A program made the translations under genes and the position numbers. The notes under the pieces were generated by a model, which worked only from the letters and a program-made list of their open reading frames with translations, made no database searches and was not told the origin of the DNA. From positions 2,105,001-2,169,000 of the forward strand of contig JAWHQI010000170.1 in assembly GCA_033032865.1 (NCBI GenBank): 64,000 nt of DNA, read 5' to 3'. Position 1 is the first letter of the stretch. Every line of letters begins with the position of its first letter. The stretch is from Dactylorhiza incarnata (lineage: Eukaryota; Streptophyta; Magnoliopsida; Asparagales; Orchidaceae). Shown here one piece after another: positions 1-12,009 of the stretch.

Positions 1-781
1 AAGATACCATACTTATTAAATATGAAATTTGATAATACTGCAATGTGAGGTTACATCGACTATAATTAGATTTTCAATTAGTTTCTGGAAACCTATTCTT
101 TTATCAGAACCATAAATCCTTAAATTGCTTATTGTAGAGATGTCTATTTTTACCTAATCAGATGACCACATGTGATGCATGATATTTCAGTGAAGAACAC
201 GTATTACTCCATTCTCATAACTTATATCTTCAAATTAACCCAACTATGATTTATCTAAATTTCCAATCATTTGAACCCTCTCTTGGCTATAAATAAGGCC
301 CAAATGTAGAAGGCTTCTCAATCTTTTGGAAAATCCAAAAGTTGTCACTCACTTGTATGCTTCCTCTATGTAGGAGCCAGTGTAGCGCTCAAGTCCTTAA
401 TTTGCAGTAGACTATTATGGATCTCACGCCGTTAGTTATCTAGTATTAGAGTCATATTATATTGAGGCGTATTGTATCGAGTCTATATTGTATTACTCGA
501 GTCGTATTGAGTCATATGAGTATTTTCGGTCTTTTAATATTTCCATGTATTTTTATGCAGCTTGATGTAATTAAGGGATTACCCATGGGGGCTTGTTATA
601 TATATGTCATTAGTCTTGTATGAGAAAAGAAGCAATGAAATATCAATTTCTTTCTCTCTAAAATTCCTCTCTCTCCCTCTCTAAGCCCACTGCCTTCCCC
701 TAGGATTTCCTCTCATCCTCTTCCCCAAGTTTCTTCTTCTTTCCTCTACCTCCATTCTAGGGCTTGACCTTGTATCCCCGC
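1..781 (+). mobile_element. Probable LTR-retrotransposon LTR remnant, Copia-like
   Basis: No coding region is visible. A TATA-like box (GGCTATAAATAAGG) lies near 287-300. Further on, around 590-660, is a stretch typical of plant Copia R/U5 regions: a run of TATATATG, a purine-rich AGAAAAGAAGCAATGAAA and then CT-rich DNA. These suggest the downstream half of an LTR reading on the plus strand. The left end lies outside the window or is lost. No primer-binding site follows, because a different GC-rich repeat begins at 782. The family assignment rests on composition only. Confidence 0.35.
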
Positions 782-2626
782 TGTTGAAACCGATTTCTCG
801 GTCTCTTGTGAAGCTCGGGCCCTCAACAAGTTGAGGGGCAGCTAGCCCTTACTAGTCCCTCGGAAGGAGCAGACTGGGGACTCGGAAACAGGCTAAGACC
901 TTAGTCACAGCGAGGAGGTCCCACCCAAACCCGGAAGATCGTTGAGCTCTTCCCCTCCCAAGCCAAAGCTGAGACTTGGGCACCTTGGAGAGCTAGAGAG
1001 CTAAACCAAAGTAACCGAGGGAAGAAGAAGAAGCTCAGAGAACTGAGATTGGAATCCTCTCCCAAGGTGCCCTTTTAAGGTCTATTTATAGTTTTTGCTC
1101 GTGGTCTGTCAATAGCGGAATTCCGCCTTTTGGTTTTACTAAACGCACCCCAATTTGGCCTGCTAACAGCCAAACTCCGCTGTTTGAAAAGGCTAGCGGC
1201 AGACCACCAGGGGCAGAGGAGTAATTCCCCTCCCCCCCCCCCTTTTGTCTATGGGTAAGTGGTCTGCGAGGGAACTACCCGCGAGAGCTCCTGCGAGTCC
1301 CCTCGCGAGTATGGCTCGCAAAACCTTTCTTGAGTGGGCGCTCTGTGAAGGCCCCGCTCGCCCTCCCTCTGGAGGCTTTCGCCGAGGCCGGGTCCCACAT
1401 TTACCCTTGCGAGCTCCTCCCGACCCAACAAAGATCTACTAAACTGGCTGGACGACCGAGCTCGTCGAGCTTGGGAAATAATTCCGTCGAATTGAACCTC
1501 TTGTTACTCATGCATCGAACGCAGAGTTGGGATCGTCGACCTTGAGCTGGAATTCGTCGATCGTGGAGATCTGGCTCGCTCGCCTTCCTGAGAGCGGTCG
1601 GCGAGTGCCTGGCTCGCCCGCCTTCTTATGAACGAACTCTGAGACTGGCTCGCAGGGATATTACTCGTGTGCCTTCCCGCGAGCTTCCCTTGGCCTTGTG
1701 GAGATCCGCTGAACTGGCTGGACGATTGAGTTTGACGAGCTGAGACGCCCATTCGCCGAACTATGAGTGAGACGCGAGTTCGTCGAGCGGAGAAGCCAGT
1801 TCGTCGAACTGAGAACGTTAAGCGAGCTCGTCGAACGCGGAATGGATTTCGTCGAACACAGGTACTTAAAAGAAATCAGGCCCGTTCGCCTTCTCGCGAG
1901 CAGTCGGCGATCACCCGGCTCGCCCGCCTTCCTGTGAGCGGCCCTTGGAGCTCCGGCTCGACTTCTTTGTTACTTCTCCCACCTGTTGGGTCTGAAACCC
2001 CTCTTAGGCGAGTATTTGGTGAAGATCCCGCCCGCACCTCTTCCGGCGATACCCTTCGAGGCCAGGTCTCGCACACCTTCTTGCGAGCTCCCCTCGGCCT
2101 TGTGAGAGTGCTGAACTGGGAGGAAGATTGAGCTTGTCGAGCTGAGCTGCAGATGGAAGAAAATCGCTGAGCCTACTTGGTCCCAGCGGATCCGCTGAGA
2201 CGAGACGGGAATAGCCGCTGAGACGGCTGACCCTCTCGGCCCCACCGTTGAGGCAAATTCAGTTTCAGTTCGTCGAACGCTGAGCTGGGTTCGTCGATCT
2301 CAACTGAAGTCGGGCGTTCGTCGAACGCAGAACGGATTTCGGCGAACGCAGATTGGACTTCGCAGAACACGAAATTTGGAAAGAATCCGACTCGTCCAGA
2401 AGAAAGCTGCGAGCGGACCGCGAAGATCTGGATCGCCCGCCTTCCTTCGAGTGGTCGGCGAGTGCCTGGCTCGCCCGCCTTCTTGCGAGTGAACTCTGAG
2501 ACTCTGGCTCGCCCTCTTGGCCGCCTCCTCTGCCTGCTGACTTCTCAAGTCCACGCCCAGCTCCTGGCGAATATCGGGGTTGTACACCCGCCTCCATCAA
2601 TCCACCGGCAAAAGAAGCCCATAACA
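782..2626 (-). mobile_element. GC-rich LTR-like block, possible solo LTR on the minus strand
   Basis: The block begins TGTTGAAACC and ends with CATAACA, so it has TG...CA ends on either strand. A TATA-like box reading on the minus strand (CTATAAATAGACC) lies near 1081-1093, which would put U3 at 2626-1100 and R/U5 at 1080-782. The interior is full of short reiterated motifs: TTCGTCGAAC and similar at about 1490-1560, 1785-1860 and 2265-2350, and GGCTCGCCCGCCTTC at about 1610, 1918 and 2470. No gag, pol or primer-binding site is seen. No matching target duplication was found (left CCCGC, right TAGAG), so the termini are not proven. Short ORFs inside it are by-products of the repeats. Confidence 0.42.
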
Positions 2627-5273
2627 TAGAGCTGCCCCATGATCTTTTTGGATACCCTTTGGGATGAAAATATATATAGGTTTAATTGTTATTGTTCTTG
2701 TTTTGTCTAAGCTAAACGATTTTCATTGTTTTTCAAATACAACAAAGTAGGATTTTTGACTTGGCAAATCTTAGTGTGAAACTATGAATAGAAGTTCCTC
2801 ACTCTGACATTTTCTTTTATTTGGATGTAAATATTTTATCTTGAAAATGAGATTTAGTGAAATTCCCAAGAAAAAGTAAAAGGCAAATAAGTTTCACTGA
2901 GAAGTCAGTTAACTACAGATCTGTGTTTATTTTGGCTGATTGCTTTTGGTTTATGTACTCTAGTCACTATAAGAGATGCATTTTTTTAGAAGTAATATCA
3001 CTACATATCTCTGCTTATTTTAGTTGACTACTTTTTATTGATTGCTTTTGGTATATACATTCTCGTAGTCTCGTCTCTACCAGAGAGGCTTCGTTTGGTT
3101 TTTTGTACAAATACTTCAACTCCCCGTCCCTACCTAAGTGTGCTTCTATTTTTATACTCGCATATATCATAGAAATAATTCATACTTGAGAAATAACTCG
3201 TTACTTGTTGTAGAAGATTTGAGGCGAAAATTTATGTCCTTCAACAAATCTTCTAATATTGAAATGATTAAATTTTACAGTATGTTGAACCATGAAGTAG
3301 AGTTAAACCTTTTTTAATAAGAAAAAAGATATCCACAAAACATCAACAAAGCAAGTCTAAGTGAATTAAATTGACTTAACCCAAGAATATACAAATAGAA
3401 ACATTTAGTATAAAAGGTGTACTTCACCTCTTGTTTTCATTATGCCAAGGAAGGAAGACATTGTTGTGGAGATGGGTTGAAGATGTGCAGATGCATTTCC
3501 CCTTCTCTCTGCATTAACAATAGTCCTTAGAGCATCATTTAGTATTCTACGTCCCATTTGGCTCTTTAACTTTCTTGCACTTCTCTTTAGTTTCTCTTAA
3601 AAGGAAAACCTGGATGAAGTAAATGGGTAACAGCACAAAAATTAAAGCAGCGTGAAGGTATAAGATAGGAGACTAGGAAATTCGAGTGAGCAGACTGATG
3701 GGGTGAAAGGGTGCAAGAGATCAAGGACATTATCGATTTGATTTCGAACCGGGTTCAGATCAAGGCATTTTATATTGAATTAAAATCGTCTCAAGATCAA
3801 ACTAGGTTTGAACCTGAACAAATCTGCCCAAAAATAACTGATTTCGAACTGGATTGAAATAGTGTTTTCAAATTTCCCATCGATTGATTGATCGTGAAGA
3901 GGGCTTGTTATATGATACCAGCAAATCCAATCAATTAAAAAAAAATGTCATGAATGTTTGATATGAGTAATTCAAAAAAAAATGTCTATACAAGCATAAA
4001 GTTTAGTTCACGTCAATTTATGAAACAATTTTGCAGCAGGTGCTAGTGAGTTGTTCAACATATTTTCAGCTCTATGAACGAATGCAGTCAATGCAAACAA
4101 AAATCAACAAGATGTGAGATCACAAGTCTAAACAATCACCATGAGTTTAGAAATATGTTCGGCATGTGATATTATAAATCAATAGTACACAAATACAAGT
4201 AGACAAGTATATAAATCTGCAATTCGTAACGTATATGCATGTGAATCGGGAGAACGAAGCAAAGGGATCCCGGAAAAATCAAACACGAGCAGAGACAAGG
4301 GCAACCGAGCGGCGGGAACGCCAGAGCTGCTGGAGGTAGAAGAAGGAAAATGGAAACATACGGAGTTGAAGAAATAGAACGCTGGAGTTGCTGGATGAAT
4401 ACTTATTACAGATCAACATGAGTTTAGAAATCGTGGCTTCAGAGGATTCGCCATAAGCTATCGTCGAACCCTAGACTGAGCGATAGAGGAGCAATGACGG
4501 AACAGCCGAATCTTTCCTCCAAGATTCACGCATGCAATTACTAATTACCGTAAATGAAAAAACTAATTTCTAATTACATTTTCTAATTTCTAATTTCTAA
4601 TTGCCATTAATTTCTAATTTCTAATATACAAAAAATGATAATTGCTAATTTGTTATATACATGAGTACTCAAAATTACCCCACATAAATTTTAATTAATA
4701 TTTTATAATTGTTTTTTTTTTAAAAATTATATTTTAACAAAAAAAATTATTTTAAAGTAGATCTAGGAGGTCTAATGATTACTTACCATAGTAGGTGTAG
4801 GATGTCTACTAAAAAGTTTTTGAATTTTATGAATTTCCATCATAATTTTTATTACAGGGATATAGTATAAATACACAAATATTCATTATATTATATGAAT
4901 TATCATTTTTTTCATAATATATGTTAAAATGAGTAAAAGAATGGGGCTATATTTGGCAATTTTGAATGTTACACCAAAGGCAACTTATTGTATATAGTAG
5001 TTAATTAATAAAAACTCCTTTCTAATTAATTTCTAATTTCTAATTACTGTTCAATTTCTAATGTGAAAAACAAATTATTTTAAAAGAATAATAAAATAAG
5101 TTTTCGTAAATTAATATTTTAAAAAATACAATTTGATTTAAATAATAATATTTTCATCATTTGATTAGAAAATACAGTTTCTCAGTTTTAAAAATACAAT
5201 TTCTCACTGTCAAAACTTAAAACTGCTCCTTTTTAAAATGACACGGGTATTGTAAATAGAGCCCTAGAATCGG
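2627..5273. other. AT-rich intergenic DNA, no gene seen
   Basis: No reading frame of convincing length or composition is present. About 4240-4520 is less AT-rich and could be a decayed exon or transposon piece, but no family is recognisable. The only notable structure is the TAATTTC-type simple repeat listed separately. Confidence 0.6.
4560..5061. repeat. TAATTTCTAA microrepeat clusters
   Basis: The heptamer-like motif CTAATTT(C) recurs tandemly at 4560-4627 and again at 5022-5061, with sparse AT-rich DNA between. The arrangement may be the two ends of one degenerate element or two independent expansions. No target duplication was found. Confidence 0.5.
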
Positions 5274-6010
5274 GTGAAAGGATGTTTTGCCGCACAGAGG
5301 AATCAACGGGTGCGATCAAAGTGGAGGAAAAACTATGAACCATGCTTCTCACTGTGCGGCGGAACAGTTGTTTTTTCGCTTTTGTGGCAGGCGGCTGTTG
5401 TCAGGGTTTCATCAAGTTATTTAAATTTTTATTCCTTTTCATTAGTTCTAGGCTCTGTTTGGCTCTCCGACGGGAAAACAAAATTGTTGCGCTTGGTGTA
5501 CCAAACTTACGCCCTGACGTCCACCGCTTCCGGTGACATCGTCGAAAAAGAAATTTGTTGGTACTTTATTGCCGCCCTCTATGCGGTATTTCCCGACCGC
5601 GTACTCCATTGTCGCTTTGCATTTCCCCCACCTTCCTGACGTCCACCTCATTGAAGCAACAAAATCCAACTCCGCTGAAGAATTTCCAACTCCATCCGAC
5701 TTTGCGGTCATTCTTCGTGCAACTGGATCTGCTGGACACAGACGGCATGGCCGCCGGCGAAGTAATACATTTTCTTCCTTTTTTTTTTTTTTTCTTACAG
5801 ATAAATGTCTGTTGTTTTTTGAATATGGAGTATTACATTTCTTATTATTTCCGTTTGTGTAGAAAACATCGGGCTGGAATTTTTGCAGTTATTGATTTGT
5901 TTTGTTAATTTTTGACCAGATTTTCTGAGTTAATGTCCGACTAGAAATAGTTCATTTAAACAATTCTGTAAATAAAATAGAAAATAATAGCTAATTGTCA
6001 TTACAGTAAC
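5274..6010. other. Intergenic DNA, no supported gene
   Basis: Open frames of about 60-120 codons overlap on both strands between 5274 and 5908, but none has a recognisable domain. The motif CTGACGTCCACC occurs twice (near 5514 and 5637). A GGCTCTGTTTGGCTC segment near 5452 resembles a Tourist-type terminal repeat, but no partner end was found. Confidence 0.5.
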
Positions 6011-6013
6011 TAA

Positions 6014-6208
6014 TACTTCGTTTGGCTCGGCTTATTTGCTCCGGTGAGTTTGGACAAAATCGTCATTATCATAGAATGTATATTTGGTATGACAAATGTT
6101 ACTACCATTATCAAAAAAAGAAACTAGCTATAAGCATAAAATGATTGGTATGAAAATGACGTTTTTGTCCAAACTCACCGGAGCAAATAAGCCGAACCAA
6201 ACGGCAAT
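6014..6208. mobile_element. Tourist-like (PIF/Harbinger) MITE, copy 1
   Basis: A 195-bp element with long inverted ends. The left end reads TACTTCGTTTGGCTCGGC and continues through GCTCCGGTGAGTTTGGAC; the right end is its reverse complement with few mismatches for about 45 bp. It is flanked by TAA on both sides (6011-6013 and 6209-6211), the target size and sequence typical of PIF/Harbinger elements. It has no coding capacity. It lies 15 bp from the end of the Copia LTR at 6224. Related copies are at 30848, 55885 and 62986. Confidence 0.75.
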
Positions 6209-6223
6209 TAAGTTGTTATATTA

Positions 6224-7314
6224 TGTTGTGAAATCGGATCGAGTTAAGCCGCGGTAGCGCAATGGAATTTCACGAATGAGCAAGAGCCAGTGTCGCGCAA
6301 AATAAAATACGGAACGAGATTCTAGCATACACAGACGACACAAAAGATTACGTGGTTCGGAGTATGGGACTCCTACTCCACGGGGAGAGCGCGCCGAAAG
6401 ATCCACTATAAATATGAGAGTTACAAGATACAATATTGAGACAAAAGATATAACGTGGTGCGCCCAGTAGAATCTGCCCCCAAACTGCACTGTTAGCTAT
6501 CGCTAGCGATACCGATATCGCCGAGCGATGTCTGTGAAATATTTTGTAGTCGGAAGAACACGTCAACCAACAGGAGAATAAGGACACCAAACGATGAACA
6601 CAAGTATTCACAATTAATAACTCTGGCAGCTAGTTACAAACAAACACGGCTGAATACAAGTTTCATCCAACTTGATTCACAACAGCCAATAGTAGGAAAG
6701 AACTTGGTCACGGACAAGGTCCGCTTCTCCTCCGGAGCACACCGCGCTGGTGATACTCGCTCAGATACTCGCTCTTCGCTATCGAAGCTCGCTCCTCGCT
6801 ACCGCCGGCGGTATCGCTAGCGCCGGGCGTTAGCTCTGCTACTCGCAAGCTCGTTGCTCGCACTCCAAGCTTCTCGCACGCTCGCCACGCGTCACTTCCT
6901 CCAATACTCGCTAGCGCGAGCGCTATCAATAGCGCCGGACGCTATCTCCCGAGTAGGTACTCGCACTCTCAGCTACTCGCAAGCTCACTGCTCACCGCTT
7001 CGCCTCTTGTCGCTACCGCGCGCGCTAGCACTAGCGCCGACGGTATCTCCACTACTCCCTACTCGCTCAAGGGAGCTGGCCGAACTTACTCCAAGTCCGA
7101 TGCTCGTCTGCCGAACTTACTCCAAGTTCGATGCTCGCCTGGTGGCGCTCTGGTATCTCTAACTCGCTCAAAGTTGATGATACTCGCAAGATCCAGAATC
7201 GATACTCTTTAGGGGGGTACCCCTCTATTTATAGGCAAAACAAGGGGGGTGGCGAGTAGGAGCTAGCGCTGGCGCTAGCGCTAGCGCCGGCGCTAGCTCA
7301 CTTGAATTCTAACA
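6224..7314 (-). mobile_element. 3' LTR of truncated Copia element A
   Basis: Read on the minus strand the LTR starts TGTTAGAATTC at 7314, directly after a polypurine tract (AAGGGGGAG), and ends CCGATTTCACAACA at 6224. A TATA-like CTATAAATAG lies near 7230. The terminal ~320 bp (6224-6545) closely match the ends of the LTRs at 57858-58822 and 60675-61640, so the two Copia elements are related. The U3 part differs: it is built of GCTAGCGC-type palindromes and ACTCGC repeats (6760-7300). The 5' LTR is missing, so no target duplication can be checked. Confidence 0.85.
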
Positions 7315-10167
7315 CTCCCCCTTGAAGTGAGCTCTGGGAACAACTCCAAGCAACGAGCGAAGCCTCCGGAACGGCCCCGCAGATAGGGGCTTCGTGAATA
7401 TATCCGCAAGGTTCTCTTCACTCCGCACATGCTCCACAGCGATCAAGCCACCCAGCACCTTCTCTCTGATGAAGTGATGCTCGATCTCAATGTGTTTGGT
7501 CCTTGCATGACAAACTGGATTGGTTACCAGTTTCAATGCACTCTCGTTGTCCCCACGTAGCACAGTAGGTCCGCTGACCTCCTCGTCCACATCCTCCACT
7601 AGTCTCCTTAGCCAGACACACTCCTGAGCTGCTAAGGATGACGCCTTGTACTCGGCCTCCGTGGTAGAAAGGGAAATAGAATCCTGCTTCTTGCTACACC
7701 ACGAGATAGCAGTTGCTCCACACAAGAACATGTAACCTGATGTCGACTTGCGATCATCAGCGTCACCTCCGTAATCTGCATTCGTGTACCCGTGCAGCTT
7801 GAAGTCAGACTTCTCATCATAGGACAACCCCATCTCAAGGGTGCCCTTCACGTACTTCAATATCCCTTTGGCTGCCTCCAGATGAGGCTTTCGCGGCTCC
7901 TGCATATACCGACTAACTTGGCCGACAGCAAAGGCGATGTCCGGCCTCGTGATAGTCAAGTAGATAAGACTCCCCATCAGTGCCCGAAAGATCTTCGGAT
8001 CAGGAAGAATCCTCCCTTCTTCCTTCCGAAGCTTCAGCCCAGCCTCTAGTGGAACGGAACTGCTCTTCCCCTCCTTCATGCCGAATCTTTCGACGATCCT
8101 CTCGGCATATGCCCTCTGGGAAACATACAGTCCGACTCTTCTCTTCTCAATTTGGAGGCCAAGGAAATGGTGCAGCTCACCAAGATCCTTCATCTCGAAA
8201 CGTAGGGAAAGCTGCTGTCTCAGCGCCGCGACCTTCTCAGGGTTGTTCCCTGTCACGATCATGTCGTCGACGTATAGCAGCACCAGCACGTGAAGACCTC
8301 CACTCTTCTTCACGAACATGCTGGAGTCTGAGTCTGAGGCATCGTAGCCGCAGAACTGCAAGTACTCCGCAATCTTCCCATACCAGGCTCTCGGCGCCTG
8401 TTTCAACCCGTAGAGGGCCTTCTTCAGCTTGCAGACATGACGTGGCTTAGACTTGGACACGTATCCAGGTGGTTGCACCATGAATATGTCCTTGTCTATC
8501 TCTCCGTACAGGAACGCATTCTTCACATCAAGCTGTCACAGCTTCCAACCTCGGCACGCCGCCAGAACGATGATCGTCCTCACCGACGTCATCTTTGCGA
8601 CAGGACTGAATGTATCCTCGTAGTCCTCTCCGTAGGTTTGTGAGAAGCCCCGAGCGACAAGCCTCGCCTTGTACCGCTCCACTTCTCCATCAGTTCTCTT
8701 CTTAACCTTGTACACCCATTTACAAGTGACAGGTTTGATGCCCTCCACCATGGGAACCAGGTCCCATGTCTCATTCTTCTCTAGGGCCTCCATCTCCTCG
8801 ATCATGGCTGTGTCCCACTCCTTGATGCCAGCTGCATCCTCAAAGCAGGCAGGTTCCCTCTCATCGAGTGGTCCTGCGAAGAAGCAGGAAACCAAACTCA
8901 CGAAGTTCCCCTCCTTATAGCGAGTAGGCGGGACGATCGTCCTCTTCGACCTCCTCAAGGCTTGGCCACTATCTACCACTCTGGTAGACTCCTTTGCTTG
9001 AGCTCCTCTCTGAGCTCCTCTCTGAACTCCTCCTGAAGCGGTGCTCTCCCTGCTTCTTGAGTTCGTAGCTCCCCCTGAGCCAGAAGCTCCTCCTGAGCCA
9101 GATGGTGATGGAGCACTTGAAGATAACTCTAACTCCACAGTAGGGTCCTCAGTGACCCACTCCTCTTCCCTGCTCGATTCTCCACTCTCCGGCAGCACCA
9201 CTGAAGAGACTCCCTGGTATGAGACCAGTTCGTCAAACACAACGTCGCGCGAGACGACGAACTTGTGGGTCTGCGGATCCATGCACTTCCACCCCTTCTT
9301 CCGCTCATCGTAGCCGATGAAGATACACTTCCTCGCTTTCGGCTCCAACTTGGTTCTCTGAGCGTCTGGGATGTGCACGAAGCAGGTAGAACCGAACACC
9401 TTCATGTGACCCACATTGGGCTTCTCCCCGAACATGAGCTGGTGTGGAGACACCATCCTGTTAGGACTCAGAGGTAGCATGTTGATCACATGAGTAGCAC
9501 ACGTCATTCCCTCCGCCCATAAAACCTTGGCAATGCTCTTGGCATGTTGCCAACTCCTGATAGTCTCCACCAGATGGCGGATCTTCCTCTCTGCCACCCC
9601 ATTCTGCTGCGGGGTGTGAGCGCAGGAGAGCTCCCGCCGAATGCCGAACCTCATGCAGAAAGAAGCAAACTCATTGGAGGTAAACTCCCCTCCATTGTCG
9701 CTTCTCAGCTTCTTCACTCTGCGGTCCAGCCTCCCTTCCACAAGCTCCTTCCACTCGAGGAACTTGTTGAAGACTTCTGATTTCTCTCTCAGAAAGTACA
9801 CCCACGTATAGCGGGTGTAGTCATCCACCAGAACCAGCGCATACTTATTGCCTCCATAAGTAAGGGTGGCGCACGGCCCCATCACATCAGCATGTACGCA
9901 CTCAAGAGGTGCCTTACACCTGGTCTCCGACTTGTCAAATGGAAGTCGATGTGACTTTCCATAGTGGCATCCGTCGCACACATGGTCGTCGCCGTAGGAA
10001 GAGAGATGAGGTAGGCCACTCACTAGGCCCTTTGCCGCCATCATCTTCAGCTTGTCCATCCCCACATGACCCAGCCTCTCATGCCAGATCACAACGCTGT
10101 CGTTTGTCTTCGGCTTGTCCACGTAGGCATTTGCAGAGGAGGAAACTCTGTTGCACTGCACTCTCAT
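7309..10167 (-). pseudogene. Copia pol pseudogene: integrase, reverse transcriptase, RNase H
   Basis: A Ty1/Copia polyprotein without Gag or protease. From its amino end it shows the integrase zinc finger (WHERLGH followed by CDGC), the integrase core with D..D..E residues in ADVMGP, RSDNGGEF and NGVAERK, the RT start (TCKWVYKVKKR, ARLVARGFSQ), the RT active site YVDDM, and RNase H with TEAEY and the ADIFTKPL tail. An in-frame TGA at 8536-8538 splits it just before the RT segment DVKNAFL; the reading frame is unchanged across the stop. The usual first RNase H aspartate is asparagine (YTNAD), a second likely inactivating change. The final codons run into the LTR, as is common in Copia elements. 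Coding similarity stops abruptly at about 10168, so the 5' half has been lost. The element was once able to encode integration and reverse transcription, but this copy is dead. Confidence 0.95.
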
Positions 10168-10600
10168 AAGGGTGGCCGACCACGCCTATTTAAGGAGGAG
10201 GAAACCCTAAGAGGGTAAGGAGGATGGGTCGGCTCAATAATGGAAGGAGATCAATCCATTCCCCAAAAAATAAATCCTCAATCAATATCGGAATAATGAG
10301 GATGACAAATTTGGAGCCATCTCCAAAACAGGCTGGCAGCAACAATGGAAGAAGATCAAAGATCCCTTACAAGAAATCCTCCTCCATCAGCGGGGAATGA
10401 ATAATATTCTGTCATCAATGCTCCTCCATAATTGCTGGAATTCAGGGAATTCCAAAAGAAGGAGCCACGAATTGAGCAGTCTCCAAAAAAGGATGTCAGC
10501 CAAGAAAGGGAAGATGCGCCATTACCGCAACAGGATAAGACAATTTGTTATTGGGGAAGTTCTGGCAGGATGAGAACATCAGTTGCAAGCAAGCTAACAT
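10168..10600 (-). mobile_element. LTR-like fragment abutting Copia element A
   Basis: Immediately beyond the truncated pol the sequence changes. On the minus strand a TATA-like CTTAAATAGG sits near 10185, with GGGTTTCCTCCTCC upstream, and purine-rich short repeats (GGAAGAAGATCAA and similar) extend to about 10600. This resembles a promoter-bearing LTR piece of another element that replaced the 5' half of element A. No ends or target duplication were identified. Confidence 0.3.
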
Positions 10601-11990
10601 TACTTTAAATTTTAAAAATTATCTCTTACTAAAACAAGCTTTGAAGATTTACACGAAAAATATTCACAATCTTTGAACAAGCTTTTATGGATGATATCAT
10701 TAGTGTAAATATTGTAGAAGAAGTCATATACTGTGATGATCATATTCTATATGTCACAAAACATTGTGATGGAGTCGAGGATGATAAATAACGTATCGTT
10801 AAAGTTGAGCCAACGACCTTCAACGTTGAAAGTTCTTGCAGAGGAGGAGAATGCTTAAGAACAGAAAATGAAATCTCCATTGTAGGTTTCTCTTCTTACT
10901 ACGTCTTCCTGATAAACTCAAGTCTTATTTAGGGTGTGTTGGTTGGGCTTATTGGCTCCAGTGTGGCTGGGTCAAACACAATTTTATCTATAAGTTGTGT
11001 TTGATGGAGATGTTTACTGAAACTTCATTTTTTTAATAAGCCGTCAATAGGTATAATTCCAACCATAGCTACGAGCTATTTTCGCGCAGTCCAGACGCGC
11101 GTGTCAGCGATTGCGGAAGGCGAAAGGCTCCAAGGACCATCGCGGCGCTCTCCTTCCTCTTCTCCTATTTCAACCTAACAGAGCAGAGTTGCGATAGTTT
11201 TATATCAGGCTCATCGCCGACATCATTCCTCGTCGACGAATCGCGGTCCAGGTACTTCTCCGTCGACGATTCCTTGCACGTCGGCAATTTCTCCTACCCA
11301 TATTTACCCAACGAAAATCAAACAGAGCCGCATGCGCCTGTGTTTACAGCCCGATCTCCACCCTTTTCCTGCCCACCCCATTCTCTCCCCAAATTTCATT
11401 CATCAACATAGTTTCTCATCCCAAACACCCCTCATTGTGGAGAGTCAATCTCTGTGATTTGGCCTGAGATCAATCTTAAGCTTAACTAATTATTTCTATG
11501 ACGATCTCTCTCAGCAACGTTTTCGATCTTCTTCCTTGTCGACAATCAGAGCAGGCACTGCTCCAGAAGGTGGCACAGATTGACTCCACTTAAAGCAACT
11601 TTGATATTGAAAATGAAGGTTATAATAATTTAAAAAACATCTAACAAAACTCTATTTTTTGCAAACAGTTTTTTGAAAACAACTTCTTGAACAGCACTGC
11701 AAACTCTATTTCATCCAAACCGTTTTATAGCAAAATTCTGTTTTTCAGAAATAGCTACCTTTCATCAGCTCTATTCGATCGACAAATTTTCCATCAACAA
11801 CAACTCTCCCAAACTAATTCTTGGCCCTAATAAATGGTTTTTAGCTTTGCCAATATCTGCATATATATTATCGGGATATTTACGTGATTCTCTACTTTTG
11901 GTTTTTTTACATAATAAACTAGCTTCAACTAATGGCAGCTTTAACATACTTAGAAGAAGCTCTCGCATTTGCTATCACGCTTCGTTTAAT
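10601..11990. other. Intergenic DNA, possible diverged MITE end near 10930
   Basis: No gene is recognised. The sequence GTTGGTTGGGCTTATTGG near 10937 resembles the terminal part of the Tourist-like MITE at 6014, and a possible partner end (CCCAAACACCCC) lies near 11422, but the match is weak. The segment 11070-11460 is less AT-rich and CG-containing, and could be transposon or decayed gene DNA. Confidence 0.35.
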
Positions 11991-12009
11991 ATCTTCATCA
12001 CATAAAAAA

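Noticed and set aside
782..2626. Claim of a proven solo LTR with target duplication
   Set aside because: The flanking bases do not match; it was kept only as an LTR-like block with moderate confidence.
5274..5908. Overlapping 60-121 codon frames as a small gene
   Set aside because: No recognisable domain, no clear splice sites, and competing frames on both strands.
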